NCBI GenBank assembly: GCA_020431915.1
Contig: JAGQHJ010000019.1
Span: 1 to 36,256 of the forward strand
DNA length: 36,256 nucleotides
Reading direction: 5' to 3'
Origin: Cyanobacteria bacterium HKST-UBA04
GTDB lineage: Bacteria > Cyanobacteriota > Vampirovibrionia > Vampirovibrionales > JAGQHJ01
Shown here: piece by piece, positions 15,084-23,105 of the stretch
Numbering within the stretch: position 1 is the stretch's first letter
How the letters are laid out: each line of letters begins with the position of its first letter
The notes under the pieces: generated by a model
Database searches by the model: none
What the model was told of the DNA's origin: nothing
Seen by the model: only the letters and a program-made list of their open reading frames with translations
Position numbers and translations under genes: made by a program

Positions 15084-15578
15084 TTATGTCGTGCCCACCC
15101 GGCCAGCCGTCCCCAGCGTCTCCAGAGTTTCATCTACCAGCCGCGTCAGGGTTACGGCGGTTACGGGCCGGCTGTCGTCATTGCTGTACCCCAGGTAGCG
15201 GTTTCCCAAATGGGTCAGCACCTCCTCGCGAAAATGGGGCACGACCTGCGCATCATCGCGGTCCAGGCAAAACACCTTCATCTGGGCCTCTTTGGCCTGG
15301 CCGCTCACCAGCACGTACAGCTCATCAATCATACTAAACAGGGTAATCCGGCGTCTGGGCACATCGTCAAACGAGGTTTCAACGGCACACGCCCCTGTCT
15401 TGGACGAAGCCAGATCGGCCATCATCCGTTTTACCTTGTCGAGCAAGTAGGCATAGCGGTCGGGCTCCTCGTCGCGACCATCGAAAGCCCCAATCGGCCG
15501 GCCCAACGAAACGGTTGTAATGGACGAAAACCGGGGCCGAGGCCCCCATTGGACAGGCATGCACGCAGAAAGCCGCAT
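15084..15578 (-). CDS. hypothetical protein
   Basis: 164 residues from ATG 15578 with GGAG 12 nt upstream; a TTG at 15596 is an alternative. The N-terminus (MPVQWGPRPRFSSITTVSL) recalls the P-x-F-x-x-x-T motif of other small proteins in the window. The rest alternates helices and strands (AYLLDKVKRMMADLASS, ITLFSMIDELYVLVSG, MKVFCLDRDD, FREEVLTHLGNRYLGY), so a folded soluble protein is likely. No family recognised. It is divergent from the 15732 gene. Confidence 0.6.
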   Translation of the reverse strand: MRLSACMPVQWGPRPRFSSITTVSLGRPIGAFDGRDEEPDRYAYLLDKVKRMMADLASSKTGACAVETSFDDVPRRRITLFSMIDELYVLVSGQAKEAQMKVFCLDRDDAQVVPHFREEVLTHLGNRYLGYSNDDSRPVTAVTLTRLVDETLETLGTAGRVGTT

Positions 15579-15731
15579 CAGGAAAAAACGCTCCAAAGGG
15601 TCAATAATATTACATTATTAGTAAAAAATAGGCCCATGTCACTATCCAAGCCCGTGTCCCTGCCCTATGATGGAGGGGCGAGACACCCTCAATACTCCTA
15701 ATACCCCTGACAGAAAGGCTTGCAACCGCCT

Positions 15732-16373
15732 ATGATGCCGGTATCTGCCTTCACTACAACGCAGTCAGCCTTATCAACCCGCCCCTTTGCCTGGCAGCAA
15801 AAAAAACACCAACCGGCCTTCGGGCTAACGTTCAACTTCCTGCCCTTTGAGCCGGTTGCCAGCAACAAAGGCGAAGCCAGCAAGCCAGAAGCAGCTCCGA
15901 TATGGGCCCAAGCCCGTCAAAACCTGATTCGTTGGGTTGAAGGCCTGCTAACCGCCCCCGCTGACGAAAAAACCACCCGGTCGGCAGCCAGCTTAATTGT
16001 GGCCGACCTGGCCTCGCCCCCGACCGAGCTGGTGGGCGACGAGCGATTGCACCCCCAAATCCCGCATTTCGTTCTCTGGCAGCTATTCTCCGACCCACGG
16101 GCCAAGGACATCTGCATTGACATCCTCCCCTGGCACCGGCAAGGGTTTAACCACTTCCGGGCCTTCGTCCCGCATGACCCAGACAAGCACCTGTTTTTCA
16201 CGGTGGATCAGGCCGTCAACAGCCTGTCCGATACCCGGGTCTTCCTGCAGGAAATTGCCCGGCGCCTCAGCGTAGCCTTGTACCTGCATCATGGCGAAAC
16301 CGACGAACCCCGCCTGACCTTTGGCCCCGGCCCCAGCGGCGAGAACAACGAAGGCCATCCAGAGAACCCCTAG
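15732..16373 (+). CDS. hypothetical protein with N-terminal PAFGxT motif
   Basis: 213 residues from ATG 15732 (GAAAGG about 13 nt upstream; ATG 15735 is equally possible). After a ~27-residue Thr/Ser-rich leader comes HQPAFGLTFNFLPF, the motif shared with the two paralogs at 34904 and 35542. The centre is helical and probably soluble (QNLIRWVEGLLTAP, VLWQLFSDPRAKDICIDIL, VFLQEIARRLSVALYLHH). The C-terminus is Gly/Pro/Glu-rich and low complexity. No catalytic motif or membrane segment. Function unknown. Confidence 0.65.
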   Translation: MMPVSAFTTTQSALSTRPFAWQQKKHQPAFGLTFNFLPFEPVASNKGEASKPEAAPIWAQARQNLIRWVEGLLTAPADEKTTRSAASLIVADLASPPTELVGDERLHPQIPHFVLWQLFSDPRAKDICIDILPWHRQGFNHFRAFVPHDPDKHLFFTVDQAVNSLSDTRVFLQEIARRLSVALYLHHGETDEPRLTFGPGPSGENNEGHPENP

Positions 16374-16972
16374 CCACAAGCCACTCAAAACGCACCAAAA
16401 CCGCCCCGTACACGGCCACACATGCCACCCAAAAAGCGTGTGCAGGTCAGCCGGGGTACGAGGCAGTTCGGTGAAGTGGTTCTGTCTCAACGGAGTTTGG
16501 CAGACTATGGAGAAAAAACCAATGAGCGCGTAAGAAACACGGAAGAACACACCGGGATTACAGCTGGGTTAAAGCGGTTCGGGTCAGATGGATTTTAAGA
16601 CACAATGCAGAAGGTTCCGCCTAAATGAAGGCCCCTGAAGCCGCAAAGATGACGCCAAAGGGGGTAAATGTAACGGTTTCTTTATATAGAGGGATCGCCA
16701 GGCAATTTCCAAACCAACCATGTTTTATATATAATATATATCCTTAATGGGTTTTGGATATCGTTCTCCCGCCCGCTTCGACCCGAAGCCCCGTAATTCC
16801 AGAGACACCAGAGACACCAGCAACCCCCGATTATTCCCCGCGCACGCACGCACACGTGCCGCCGCCAAAGAAAAGCTTATACCGTTTACGCATCACAAAC
16901 GCCTTGCCATCAGGCTCATTTGCCACCCCGACCAAGCGCGTTTTGAACCAAACCAAAAGGATCATCCTCCCT
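16374..16972. other. 600-bp gene-poor region with AT-rich island
   Basis: No convincing gene. Positions about 16681-16745 are strongly AT-rich (TATATATAATATATAT), about 230 bp before the 16973 gene, recalling the spacing of the AT elements before the 11617 and 12650 genes. The frame of the next gene is open back to about 16754, but that part has no ribosome site and is Thr/Pro low complexity. Confidence 0.5.
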
Positions 16973-17260
16973 ATGACGACGCTCAACACGACCCCCAACG
17001 CTCCCCAAGCCGATGAAACCACCGAAACCGTAACCAGCCAGTACCGGTTGTTCATCCAGGATCTGCCCAGCCAGCATATGACGCCGTCGCCCACCACCAA
17101 CCCCCTGTGGGGCTTTACCGGTGACAACGGCCTGCCAGCCCCCTTGTACGACCGTCTTTACGACGGGTCTCAAGAAGCCAGAGCCGCCATGCAGCAGGTC
17201 AAGGACGTGCTCGACTTCGGGTTTATCAGCCAGCGTCGTCAACCCAGCTTCGCCATCTAG
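16973..17260 (+). CDS. small hypothetical protein
   Basis: 95 residues from ATG 16973 with AAAGGA 11 nt upstream. Thr/Pro/Gln-rich, with SQYRLFIQDLPSQH and a short helix (EARAAMQQVKDVLDFGFI). No signal peptide, membrane segment or known domain. An excellent terminator begins 31 bp after the stop, so it is a single-gene unit. The extended start at 16754 was not used because it lacks a ribosome site. Confidence 0.6.
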   Translation: MTTLNTTPNAPQADETTETVTSQYRLFIQDLPSQHMTPSPTTNPLWGFTGDNGLPAPLYDRLYDGSQEARAAMQQVKDVLDFGFISQRRQPSFAI

Positions 17261-17290
17261 GCCCAGCTTCCAACCGCACAACCACGTTTT

Positions 17291-17323
17291 AAAACCGGTA
17301 CGGGTTCGCCCCTACCGGTTTTT
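17291..17323 (+). terminator. rho-independent terminator with UUCG-type tip
   Basis: AAAACCGGTA (17291-17300) pairs with TACCGGTTTT (17313-17322); inside, GGG-TTCG-CCC continues the stem after a C-C mismatch. A further T and CGCC follow. Confidence 0.85.
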
Positions 17324-17591
17324 CGCCTATCCAGAGAACGGGTTGAGGGCATTCAGAGAGAACGGCTGCCAAAATTCCTCTGTTTGGTCGCTGCAATTTG
17401 GGCAAAACGGCTCATACTGGTAACAGGGCATTGCGGCCCAGCCAGCCGCAGCACGAGACAGCACATACCCAAAGCCCCACCAAGCCCATACCTCCAGTGT
17501 TACGCCAAGCGCCTGTCCCCTGCTAGCAAGGGGCGCCTTAAGAGACGGCAGGATGTTGCCCAAACAGGCCAAACCGGAAGTTATCGAAGCG

Positions 17592-18902
17592 ATGTTGTTG
17601 AACCACAACCGACCCCTCCTCTCCTTTCTCAAGGTCATCAACCTGAAGCCCCTCAGCCTTCTTGTACCGGCTGGCCTCTCGCTGTGCCTGCTTTTAAATA
17701 GCTTTTCACCCATTGCAGGGGCTGTATCCGGCCCTTCAGACCCCTACGAGCCCCAAGGGGCCCCACTGGGCGAAAACCTCTCGAACCGAGGCCCGAATGG
17801 CAGCAACAGCCCGACCTCTTTCCCTGAAAAAGCCACCACCCGCCAGGAATTCCCCCATTTGCAGAAGCTGCTGACCCGACAACAGACAGCCCAACCCGTC
17901 TTTGCGTCGACCAGCCTGGCGTGGATGATGCCGCGAAGCACCTCTCAAAGCCTGGCACAAAGCGCCCCTCAAAGCCTGGCGCAAAGCGTTTCATCGAAAA
18001 CGATCGGCAAATACGGAGCCCGGTACCGGGCCACCGCTGTCCCCACCTCGGCACCGGCACCAGCGTCGGTATCGGCTGCCGCATCAACCTCGTCCCTCCA
18101 AATTGCCGCCGGCGTGCCCGACACAGAGCAGCCCAAGCTGCGTTCGACCCAGCCAACCCAGTCAACCCAGCCAACCCAGCCAACCCAGGCAACCCAGCCG
18201 GCCATACCCGGCAAGGCTGCCGGACAAGCCTTTAAGCACAGCCTTTTCTCACAAAAATCAGCCCAAACCGAATTGCCCCCTAACGACGACCCCGACGCCG
18301 ATGCCGCCACCTCGCCCGATTTTGATCAGGCGGTGGCGGCCTACCGCGACGGGGCCTACCAGGACGCGTTTAAGCGCTTTGCCCGGATCGTGAAAACCCA
18401 GCCCGAATGCGTGGATTGCCATTACTACTACGCCATTTCCGCCGCCCAAATGGGCCGCATCGAGACGGCCCGGCAGGCCTACAACCGGGTGTTAACGCTG
18501 GCCCCCAACTCCGAGGCCGCCGAGTTGGCCAAGACCGGCCTGGGCTATCTGCCCGAGGGCAACCAGCTCGACGTTCCCCCCAAGCTGAGCGGATCGGCCC
18601 AGCAAACCACCACCGCCGGCCCGGCCAAAACGACGGCGGCCCAACCGGCTTCGGGCATGGACAGCCAGACGTTGCAGACCATGATGATGATGAGCGCGTT
18701 GGGCGGCGGCTCAAAAAACGGGGGTGGCATGAACATGATGATGTTGCCCCTGCTCCAGCAGATGCAGCAGGGGGGTAACACTCAAGAGCCGGGACAGACG
18801 GCCGGCATGCCGAAAGTGGATCCTTCGGTGATGCAAACCATGATGATGCAGCAGATGATGGGTGGCTACGAAGACTTTTTCTCTAACAAAGACAACGACT
18901 AA
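17592..18902 (+). CDS. secreted TPR protein with Met-rich tail
   Basis: 436 residues from ATG 17592 (GGAAG 11 nt upstream); ATG 17553 is an alternative. A signal-peptide-like segment (LLVPAGLSLCLLLNSFSPIAGA) suggests export. A long disordered Ser/Gln/Thr/Pro region follows, with two in-frame direct repeats: (PQ)SLAQS near 17945-17990 and 9-bp units encoding TQP near 18148-18200. About two TPR helical repeats lie near 18313-18550 (FDQAVAAYRDGAYQDAFKRF, and AQMGRIETARQAYNRVLTLAPN). The last 80 residues are Gly- and Met-rich (MMMMSALGGG, MNMMML, MMMQQMMGGY). Possibly a periplasmic assembly factor; function unknown. Its stop interlocks with that of rsfS. Confidence 0.75.
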   Translation: MLLNHNRPLLSFLKVINLKPLSLLVPAGLSLCLLLNSFSPIAGAVSGPSDPYEPQGAPLGENLSNRGPNGSNSPTSFPEKATTRQEFPHLQKLLTRQQTAQPVFASTSLAWMMPRSTSQSLAQSAPQSLAQSVSSKTIGKYGARYRATAVPTSAPAPASVSAAASTSSLQIAAGVPDTEQPKLRSTQPTQSTQPTQPTQATQPAIPGKAAGQAFKHSLFSQKSAQTELPPNDDPDADAATSPDFDQAVAAYRDGAYQDAFKRFARIVKTQPECVDCHYYYAISAAQMGRIETARQAYNRVLTLAPNSEAAELAKTGLGYLPEGNQLDVPPKLSGSAQQTTTAGPAKTTAAQPASGMDSQTLQTMMMMSALGGGSKNGGGMNMMMLPLLQQMQQGGNTQEPGQTAGMPKVDPSVMQTMMMQQMMGGYEDFFSNKDND

Positions 18903-19321
18903 GAGGCTTTTCGCTGTAGCGCCACCGAGGCCCATTCATCGCGGGGCACCTGGCGGGCATGGTTCCAGAACCGCTCCAGCTGGTAGTATTCCCGATCATC
19001 GTTGTTCAGTACATGAATCACCACGTCGGCATAGTCTATCACCGTCCAGTGGCCGGACTTATCGCGGTCCATGCCGTAGGCAGGACCAAACTGTTCTTTC
19101 AGGCTTTGACTCAAGGTGTCAGCCAGGCTTATCATCTGGGTGCGGCTGTTGACGGAAACAATGACGAAAAAATCGGCCAGGGTGGAAACCGGTTTTATTT
19201 CAAGCAGGACGATGTTGTTGGCTTTTTTATCATCGGCGAGACGGGCAGCCGTCGACGCCAGCAGAAAGGCATTGTACGAATCACTAAGGGGTTGGGTCGC
19301 ATCGTCGTGGGTTTGAGTCAA
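18899..19321 (-). CDS. rsfS: ribosomal silencing factor RsfS
   Basis: 140 residues. The RsfS/DUF143 pattern is clear: AARLADDKKANNIVLLEIKPVSTLADFFVIVSVNS, then QMISLADTLSQSLKE and GHWTVIDYADVVIHVLNNDDREYYQLERFW. RsfS binds L14 of the large ribosomal subunit and blocks subunit joining during starvation. I chose the TTG at 19321 because AAGGAG lies 7 nt upstream; there is no nearby ATG in frame. The gene follows a yqeK-like gene by 46 bp, the usual yqeK-rsfS order. Its TAG overlaps the stop of the convergent TPR gene. Confidence 0.93.
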   Translation of the reverse strand: MTQTHDDATQPLSDSYNAFLLASTAARLADDKKANNIVLLEIKPVSTLADFFVIVSVNSRTQMISLADTLSQSLKEQFGPAYGMDRDKSGHWTVIDYADVVIHVLNNDDREYYQLERFWNHARQVPRDEWASVALQRKAS

Positions 19322-19367
19322 ATGTGTTCTCCTTGTCTTGGCTGATACAAACAACAAGCATTAACGG

Positions 19368-20051
19368 TTAAACGGAAGACCATTGGCCCACCCGGTTTGG
19401 CCGCCGCTGGCCCTCTGCCAGCCGGGCCTTGAGGGACAACAGCAGTTCGTTGCGGGCCTCAACGGATCGGGGGTGGATCAGTTCGTTGACCCCTAAATCA
19501 TAACTGATTTGGGAATCAAATAAATACATCAGGGCGCCATCCAGCGTATCGGGATCGCCGTAATGAATAAAGCGCATGACCTTGTCGAGGAACAAGGGGT
19601 TTTTGCGGTTTTGCTGCATTTTGTGAGCCACGCACACCAGCTTTTCAACGGTGCCCATACCGGCCCGGCCCGTGGCGTGATAGCGAATGGCGTTAAGGGT
19701 TTCGTTGTCCCCCACGCGAAACTCGCGGCGGGCAATGGAAGCCGCCGCAAACGATCGCAGGGAGAGGGCCGACATCCGGTCAAAGTCGCTCATGTGCGGG
19801 TCTTCGGCATCGGGATGCAGGCGCAGTTCATCCACGCTAAAACAGGTGGCACAGTTGTGCAGCAACGCCGCCGTGGCCACCTTGACAATGGTATCGCCTG
19901 AGAACCGAAACTGCTGAGCCAGCTCCACCACCCGTTTTTCCGTACCCAGCGCATCGTTCAGCGCTTCAACGGGCAACCGTTCCTGCAACCAGCCCACGAT
20001 ACGAATACGTTGTGCTGGTTCCAAACCGGGGGTTGGGGTGTTTAGTAACAG
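19368..20051 (-). CDS. YqeK-like HD-domain protein, degenerate active site
   Basis: 227 residues. The position before rsfS and the blocks AIRYHATGRAGMGTVEKLVCVAH and the terminal IHPRSVEARNELL match the YqeK family (HD-fold diadenosine tetraphosphatases). Several metal ligands are changed: the HD pair is HN in ALLHNCAT, the family D in the V-A-D motif is H (VCVAHKM), and the first and third His positions appear to be Asp and Arg; only the His of IRYHATG and of HN remain. It may be a non-catalytic or altered relative. Start: no ATG is near; a CTG at 20051 has AGGAG 9 nt upstream, and a candidate promoter at 20128-20156 places it inside the transcript. The frame is open to about 20207. Confidence 0.75.
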   Translation of the reverse strand: MLLNTPTPGLEPAQRIRIVGWLQERLPVEALNDALGTEKRVVELAQQFRFSGDTIVKVATAALLHNCATCFSVDELRLHPDAEDPHMSDFDRMSALSLRSFAAASIARREFRVGDNETLNAIRYHATGRAGMGTVEKLVCVAHKMQQNRKNPLFLDKVMRFIHYGDPDTLDGALMYLFDSQISYDLGVNELIHPRSVEARNELLLSLKARLAEGQRRPNRVGQWSSV

Positions 20052-20127
20052 TGGCGTGTTCTCCTGCGGTTTAGCCGGTCGATTACCCCCTATATCGCCT
20101 GGGGGAACAATTACTTTACCTATTGAT

Positions 20128-20156
20128 AGTATACCCTGTCTGTCGTGTTTCTGCCA
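20128..20156 (-). promoter_or_regulatory. candidate sigma70 promoter of the yqeK-like/rsfS operon
   Basis: TGGCAG (20156-20151) and TATACT (20133-20128) are separated by 17 bp on the minus strand. Transcription would start near 20121, about 70 nt before the proposed CTG start. Confidence 0.5.
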
Positions 20157-20318
20157 GCTCAACAGTGGGGCATTCGCCGCCTTGTGTAACAGGGTTGTTA
20201 CGCACAAAAATCGGTAAAATCACACAAGAGACGGGGCTTTAGCTTGCTGGCTACCGTATTTATCGGCAGGAAGCCCCCCCAAATTGAATTCGACAGGAAA
20301 AAACCTCGAAAAAACCCG

Positions 20319-21317
20319 CTAAACCGCCACCGGGCAAAGTGTTTTCGGGCTATCCGCCAGGGATTCCACCGTAATTTCGTCATCGGGCAGGCTGATATCC
20401 AGCCGGGCCTGGACGCGCTCGATCCCCACACACCGGCCATCGTTGACGGCCAGGGTAAACCGGCACCCGTTAATCTGCACCAGCGGTTCCTCGCTGACCT
20501 CAATACGGGTGGGGGTAGTCCCCTTCATGCGGTTAATCGAGGTATCGGGCACAAAGCCAATCACACTGTTAAACGGCCCGCAAAAACCGCTGTCGGTAAT
20601 GTAGCCCATCCGTTCCATCAGAACCTGCTGGTCGGCCGTCTGCACATGGGTGTGGGTGCCGGTAAAGGCGCTTGCCCCCAACCGGCATGCGTAGTGCCCC
20701 ATGGCCATTTTTTCGGCCGTTGCCTCGGCGTGGAAGTCGACAAACACCAGATCCGTCTCGGCCCGAACCGCCTCGATGGCATCCACCATCGCTTCCCAGG
20801 GCGAATTATACTGCCCCATAAACACCTGGCCAATCAGGTTAATCACCCCAACCTGCACCGTCCGGCCACCGCCCAGATCCACCGGTACAAGCAACCAGCC
20901 CCGGCCCGGACTGCCCTCGGCAAAGTTGGCCGGCCGCACAATGTTGGGCTTCTGGTCGATCCAGTCCACAATTTCCTTGCGATCCCAAATGTGATTGCCC
21001 CCGGTCATCACGTCCACACCGGCCTTGCACAGCTCGTGGTAGCCTTTCTCGGTTAACCCAAACCCATGCGAAGCATTCTCCACGTTGGCAATCACCAGCT
21101 CGGGCCGGGCACTGCCATGTGCCGCCCGACGTTCGGCACGACGTTCGGCACGACGTTCGGCACGATGGTGGGCCAGGTAATGGGCCACGCCCCGCCGGCC
21201 AGATCGGCCCACGATATCACCCAGAAAAAGAATATCCACCAGCGGCTCGACGGCAGGATCCAACAGACCCGATTGGTCCGGCTGATCCGGCTGGTTCGAT
21301 TTTCTCGGTGGGCTCAA
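20319..21317 (-). CDS. YmdB-like metallophosphoesterase (TIGR00282 family)
   Basis: 332 residues. Metal-binding motifs are intact: LGDIVGRSGR (Asp34), IANVENASHG (Glu/Asn 80-81), TGGNHIWD (Asn108, His109), VDFHAEATAEK and TGTHTHVQTADQ. The family acts on 2',3'-cyclic nucleotides, for example YmdB of B. subtilis. The C-terminal ~50 residues extend beyond the usual core. A 12-bp tandem repeat (21127-21162) encodes three in-frame AERR units at residues 53-64, between the first two catalytic motifs. The start is TTG 21317, preceded by GGAGG at 10 nt. It lies between recA and the yqeK-like gene on the same strand, but terminators and promoters separate them. Confidence 0.9.
   Translation of the reverse strand: MSPPRKSNQPDQPDQSGLLDPAVEPLVDILFLGDIVGRSGRRGVAHYLAHHRAERRAERRAERRAAHGSARPELVIANVENASHGFGLTEKGYHELCKAGVDVMTGGNHIWDRKEIVDWIDQKPNIVRPANFAEGSPGRGWLLVPVDLGGGRTVQVGVINLIGQVFMGQYNSPWEAMVDAIEAVRAETDLVFVDFHAEATAEKMAMGHYACRLGASAFTGTHTHVQTADQQVLMERMGYITDSGFCGPFNSVIGFVPDTSINRMKGTTPTRIEVSEEPLVQINGCRFTLAVNDGRCVGIERVQARLDISLPDDEITVESLADSPKTLCPVAV
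21127..21162. repeat. in-frame 12-bp tandem repeat inside the YmdB-like gene
   Basis: CGACGTTCGGCA occurs three times in direct succession (21127, 21139, 21151) plus CGA of a fourth. It encodes AERR units in a loop; copy-number change would keep the frame. Confidence 0.92.
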
Positions 21318-21376
21318 GGGACAACGACCTCCAAACGGTTGACGGCTTTACCACACAGCAGCATAACCCAAGCCCT

Positions 21377-21415
21377 GCCATAACTCTAGGCCATAACCCC
21401 AGGCCATAACGCTAG
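21377..21415. repeat. 13-bp tandem repeat, three copies
   Basis: GCCATAACTCTAG, GCCATAACCCCAG and GCCATAACGCTAG lie head to tail at 21377, 21390 and 21403, upstream of the YmdB-like gene on its promoter side. Confidence 0.9.
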
Positions 21416-21461
21416 GCTTAAGACACTGTGGCGCGAACACAGCACGGAGGTGTCCTCGGCC

Positions 21462-21503
21462 AGCAAAAAAAAACGGGCCGTCCCACGCCAGGGGAACGGC
21501 CCG
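21462..21503 (-). terminator. rho-independent terminator of recA
   Basis: On the minus strand CGGGCCGT (21503-21496) pairs with ACGGCCCG (21481-21474), followed by a run of nine T-rich bases (A-tract 21465-21473 on the plus strand). It lies 50 bp after the recA stop. Confidence 0.9.
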
Positions 21504-21554
21504 CAATACACAGTCTAAACAGGCATCCGGCTCTAGCAAGCCGAAAGAAAAAAA

Positions 21555-22676
21555 CTATTTACCCTTGCCGTTTTTACCAGCCGTGGTCGTTTCCTCGGCT
21601 TCTTCCGCCTCGGTGGTTTCGGCCACCTTGGGCAACGGCGCCGAAGCCGGGTTGAGCTGGGCCCGGACATGGGCATCAATTTCAGCCAGCAAGGCGGGGT
21701 TTTCCTTCAAGAATTCGCGCGCCTTGTCGCGGCCCTGCCCCAGTTTTTCGTCGGCAAAGCTGTACCATGTCCCGGTTTTCTGGACGACGCCAAGCTGAGC
21801 GGCCACATCCAGCAAACAGCCTTCCGACGAAATCCCCTCGCCAAAAAGAATATCAAACTCGGCCAGCTTGAAGGGCGGGGCAATCTTGTTCTTGACCACG
21901 CGCACCTTGACGCGGTTGCCGTACTCGGCGCCGTCTTTCTTCAGGGTTTCAATCCGGCGAATATCGAGCCGCACGCTGGAATAAAATTTCAGGGCGTTGC
22001 CACCGGTGGTGGTTTCCGGGTTACCGTACACCACACCAATTTTCTGGCGCAGCTGGTTAATAAAGACCAGGGTCGTGCGGGTCTTGCCGATAACCGCCGT
22101 CAATTTACGCAAGGCCTGGCTCATCAGCCGGGCCTGCAGGCCCATGTGGGCATCGCCCATGTCGCCCTCAATCTCGGCCTTGGGCACCAGGGCCGCCACG
22201 GAATCCACGACGATAATATCCACGGCCCCGGACCGTACCAGTTGTTCGGTAATATCAAGGGCCTGTTCACCGGTATCGGGCTGGCTGACCAGCAGCTCGT
22301 CAATGTTTACCCCAATTTTGGCGGCATATTCGGGGTCAAGGGCATGTTCGGCATCAATAAACGCAGCCAAGCCGCCATTTCTTTGAGCCTCGGCAATCAC
22401 GCTCAGGGTCAGGGTGGTTTTGCCACTCGACTCCGGGCCATAAATTTCGACCACACGACCCCTGGGCAGGCCGCCAACCCCCAGGGCCAAGTCCAGCGAC
22501 AGCGCGCCGGTGGGAATGACATCGGCACGGATGTGGGCCTTTTCACCCAGTTTCATGATGGCCCCTTTGCCATAGTCTTTCTGGATTTTATCGAGGGTAA
22601 AAGACAATACCTTTTGGCGCTCGCTGGCGCTTGCCGGCAAGGTGTCGGATTGAGGGTCGGTGGTTTTGGTGGCCAT
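21555..22676 (-). CDS. recA: recombinase A
   Basis: 373 residues, full length for RecA (about 350). The N-terminal helix and polymerisation region (ALDFTLDKIQ-like: [21 protein letters not shown]), Walker A GPESSGKT (80-87), the DNA-binding-loop region [42 protein letters not shown] and the C-terminal domain are all present; the last 30 residues are Glu/Thr-rich with a basic end. RecA forms ATP-dependent filaments for strand exchange and stimulates LexA self-cleavage. ATG 22676 has only a weak purine stretch upstream. Two TTCGAA palindromes 12 bp apart sit in the upstream region and might be an operator. Confidence 0.99.
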   Translation of the reverse strand: MATKTTDPQSDTLPASASERQKVLSFTLDKIQKDYGKGAIMKLGEKAHIRADVIPTGALSLDLALGVGGLPRGRVVEIYGPESSGKTTLTLSVIAEAQRNGGLAAFIDAEHALDPEYAAKIGVNIDELLVSQPDTGEQALDITEQLVRSGAVDIIVVDSVAALVPKAEIEGDMGDAHMGLQARLMSQALRKLTAVIGKTRTTLVFINQLRQKIGVVYGNPETTTGGNALKFYSSVRLDIRRIETLKKDGAEYGNRVKVRVVKNKIAPPFKLAEFDILFGEGISSEGCLLDVAAQLGVVQKTGTWYSFADEKLGQGRDKAREFLKENPALLAEIDAHVRAQLNPASAPLPKVAETTEAEEAEETTTAGKNGKGK

Positions 22677-22778
22677 GGGGTTCGGGTCTCTCTCTGTCTT
22701 CTTTATTGTGTAAATCCTGTCCGCGAAAAAACGGGCGGTAACCGTGCGGTAAAGGGGCCGAATGCCTTAGGGAACAAA

Positions 22779-22822
22779 TTCGAATGTATTTTCGAATGGC
22801 TCTATTGTGCGGCAAGTTTGAA
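22779..22822 (-). promoter_or_regulatory. candidate recA promoter/operator with two TTCGAA sites
   Basis: TTCGAA palindromes lie at 22779-22784 and 22791-22796, giving an ATTCGAA-N5-ATTCGAA pattern on the minus strand. TTGCCG about 20 bp upstream and the AAAATA/TACATT hexamers between the sites could be -35 and -10 elements. No known LexA consensus is matched exactly. Confidence 0.35.
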
Positions 22823-23035
22823 CCGGGGTCAAGCCTTTTATGGATTTGGCAAAAAACCTGGTTCCAAGGCTGTTTAAACGGAGGTTCCCGACTGTTACAA
22901 AATGTAAACTCATGGCGGGTGCCCTTTTCGTTGCCACATTCATACCACATTGCTTTGTTAGAGTAGACACAGTGAAGGTTATCGGTATATAGCGTTTATT
23001 TTTTCAGTCGGTAAACAATTACCACTTGCGTGAAC

Positions 23036-23098
23036 AAAGTTTCGTAAAAAGTTTCGTGAAAAAAGTTCCGTAAAAAGCGTTCAGAGAGTTTCGTAGAG
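23036..23098. repeat. degenerate ~13-bp tandem repeat GTTTCGTAAAAA
   Basis: AGTTTCGTAAAAA, AGTTTCGTGAAAAA, AGTTCCGTAAAAA and a shorter AGTTTCGTAGAG follow one another immediately before the 23106 gene. The preceding ~300 bp (22797-23035) hold no gene. Confidence 0.7.
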
Positions 23099-23105
23099 AT
23101 TTGAA

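Noticed and set aside
16754-16972. N-terminal extension of the 16973 gene
   Set aside because: The extension has no ribosome site and is Thr/Pro low complexity, while ATG 16973 has AAAGGA at a good distance.
21669-22877. 402-codon open frame antisense to recA
   Set aside because: recA is certain; the antisense frame is a GC-bias shadow without motifs.
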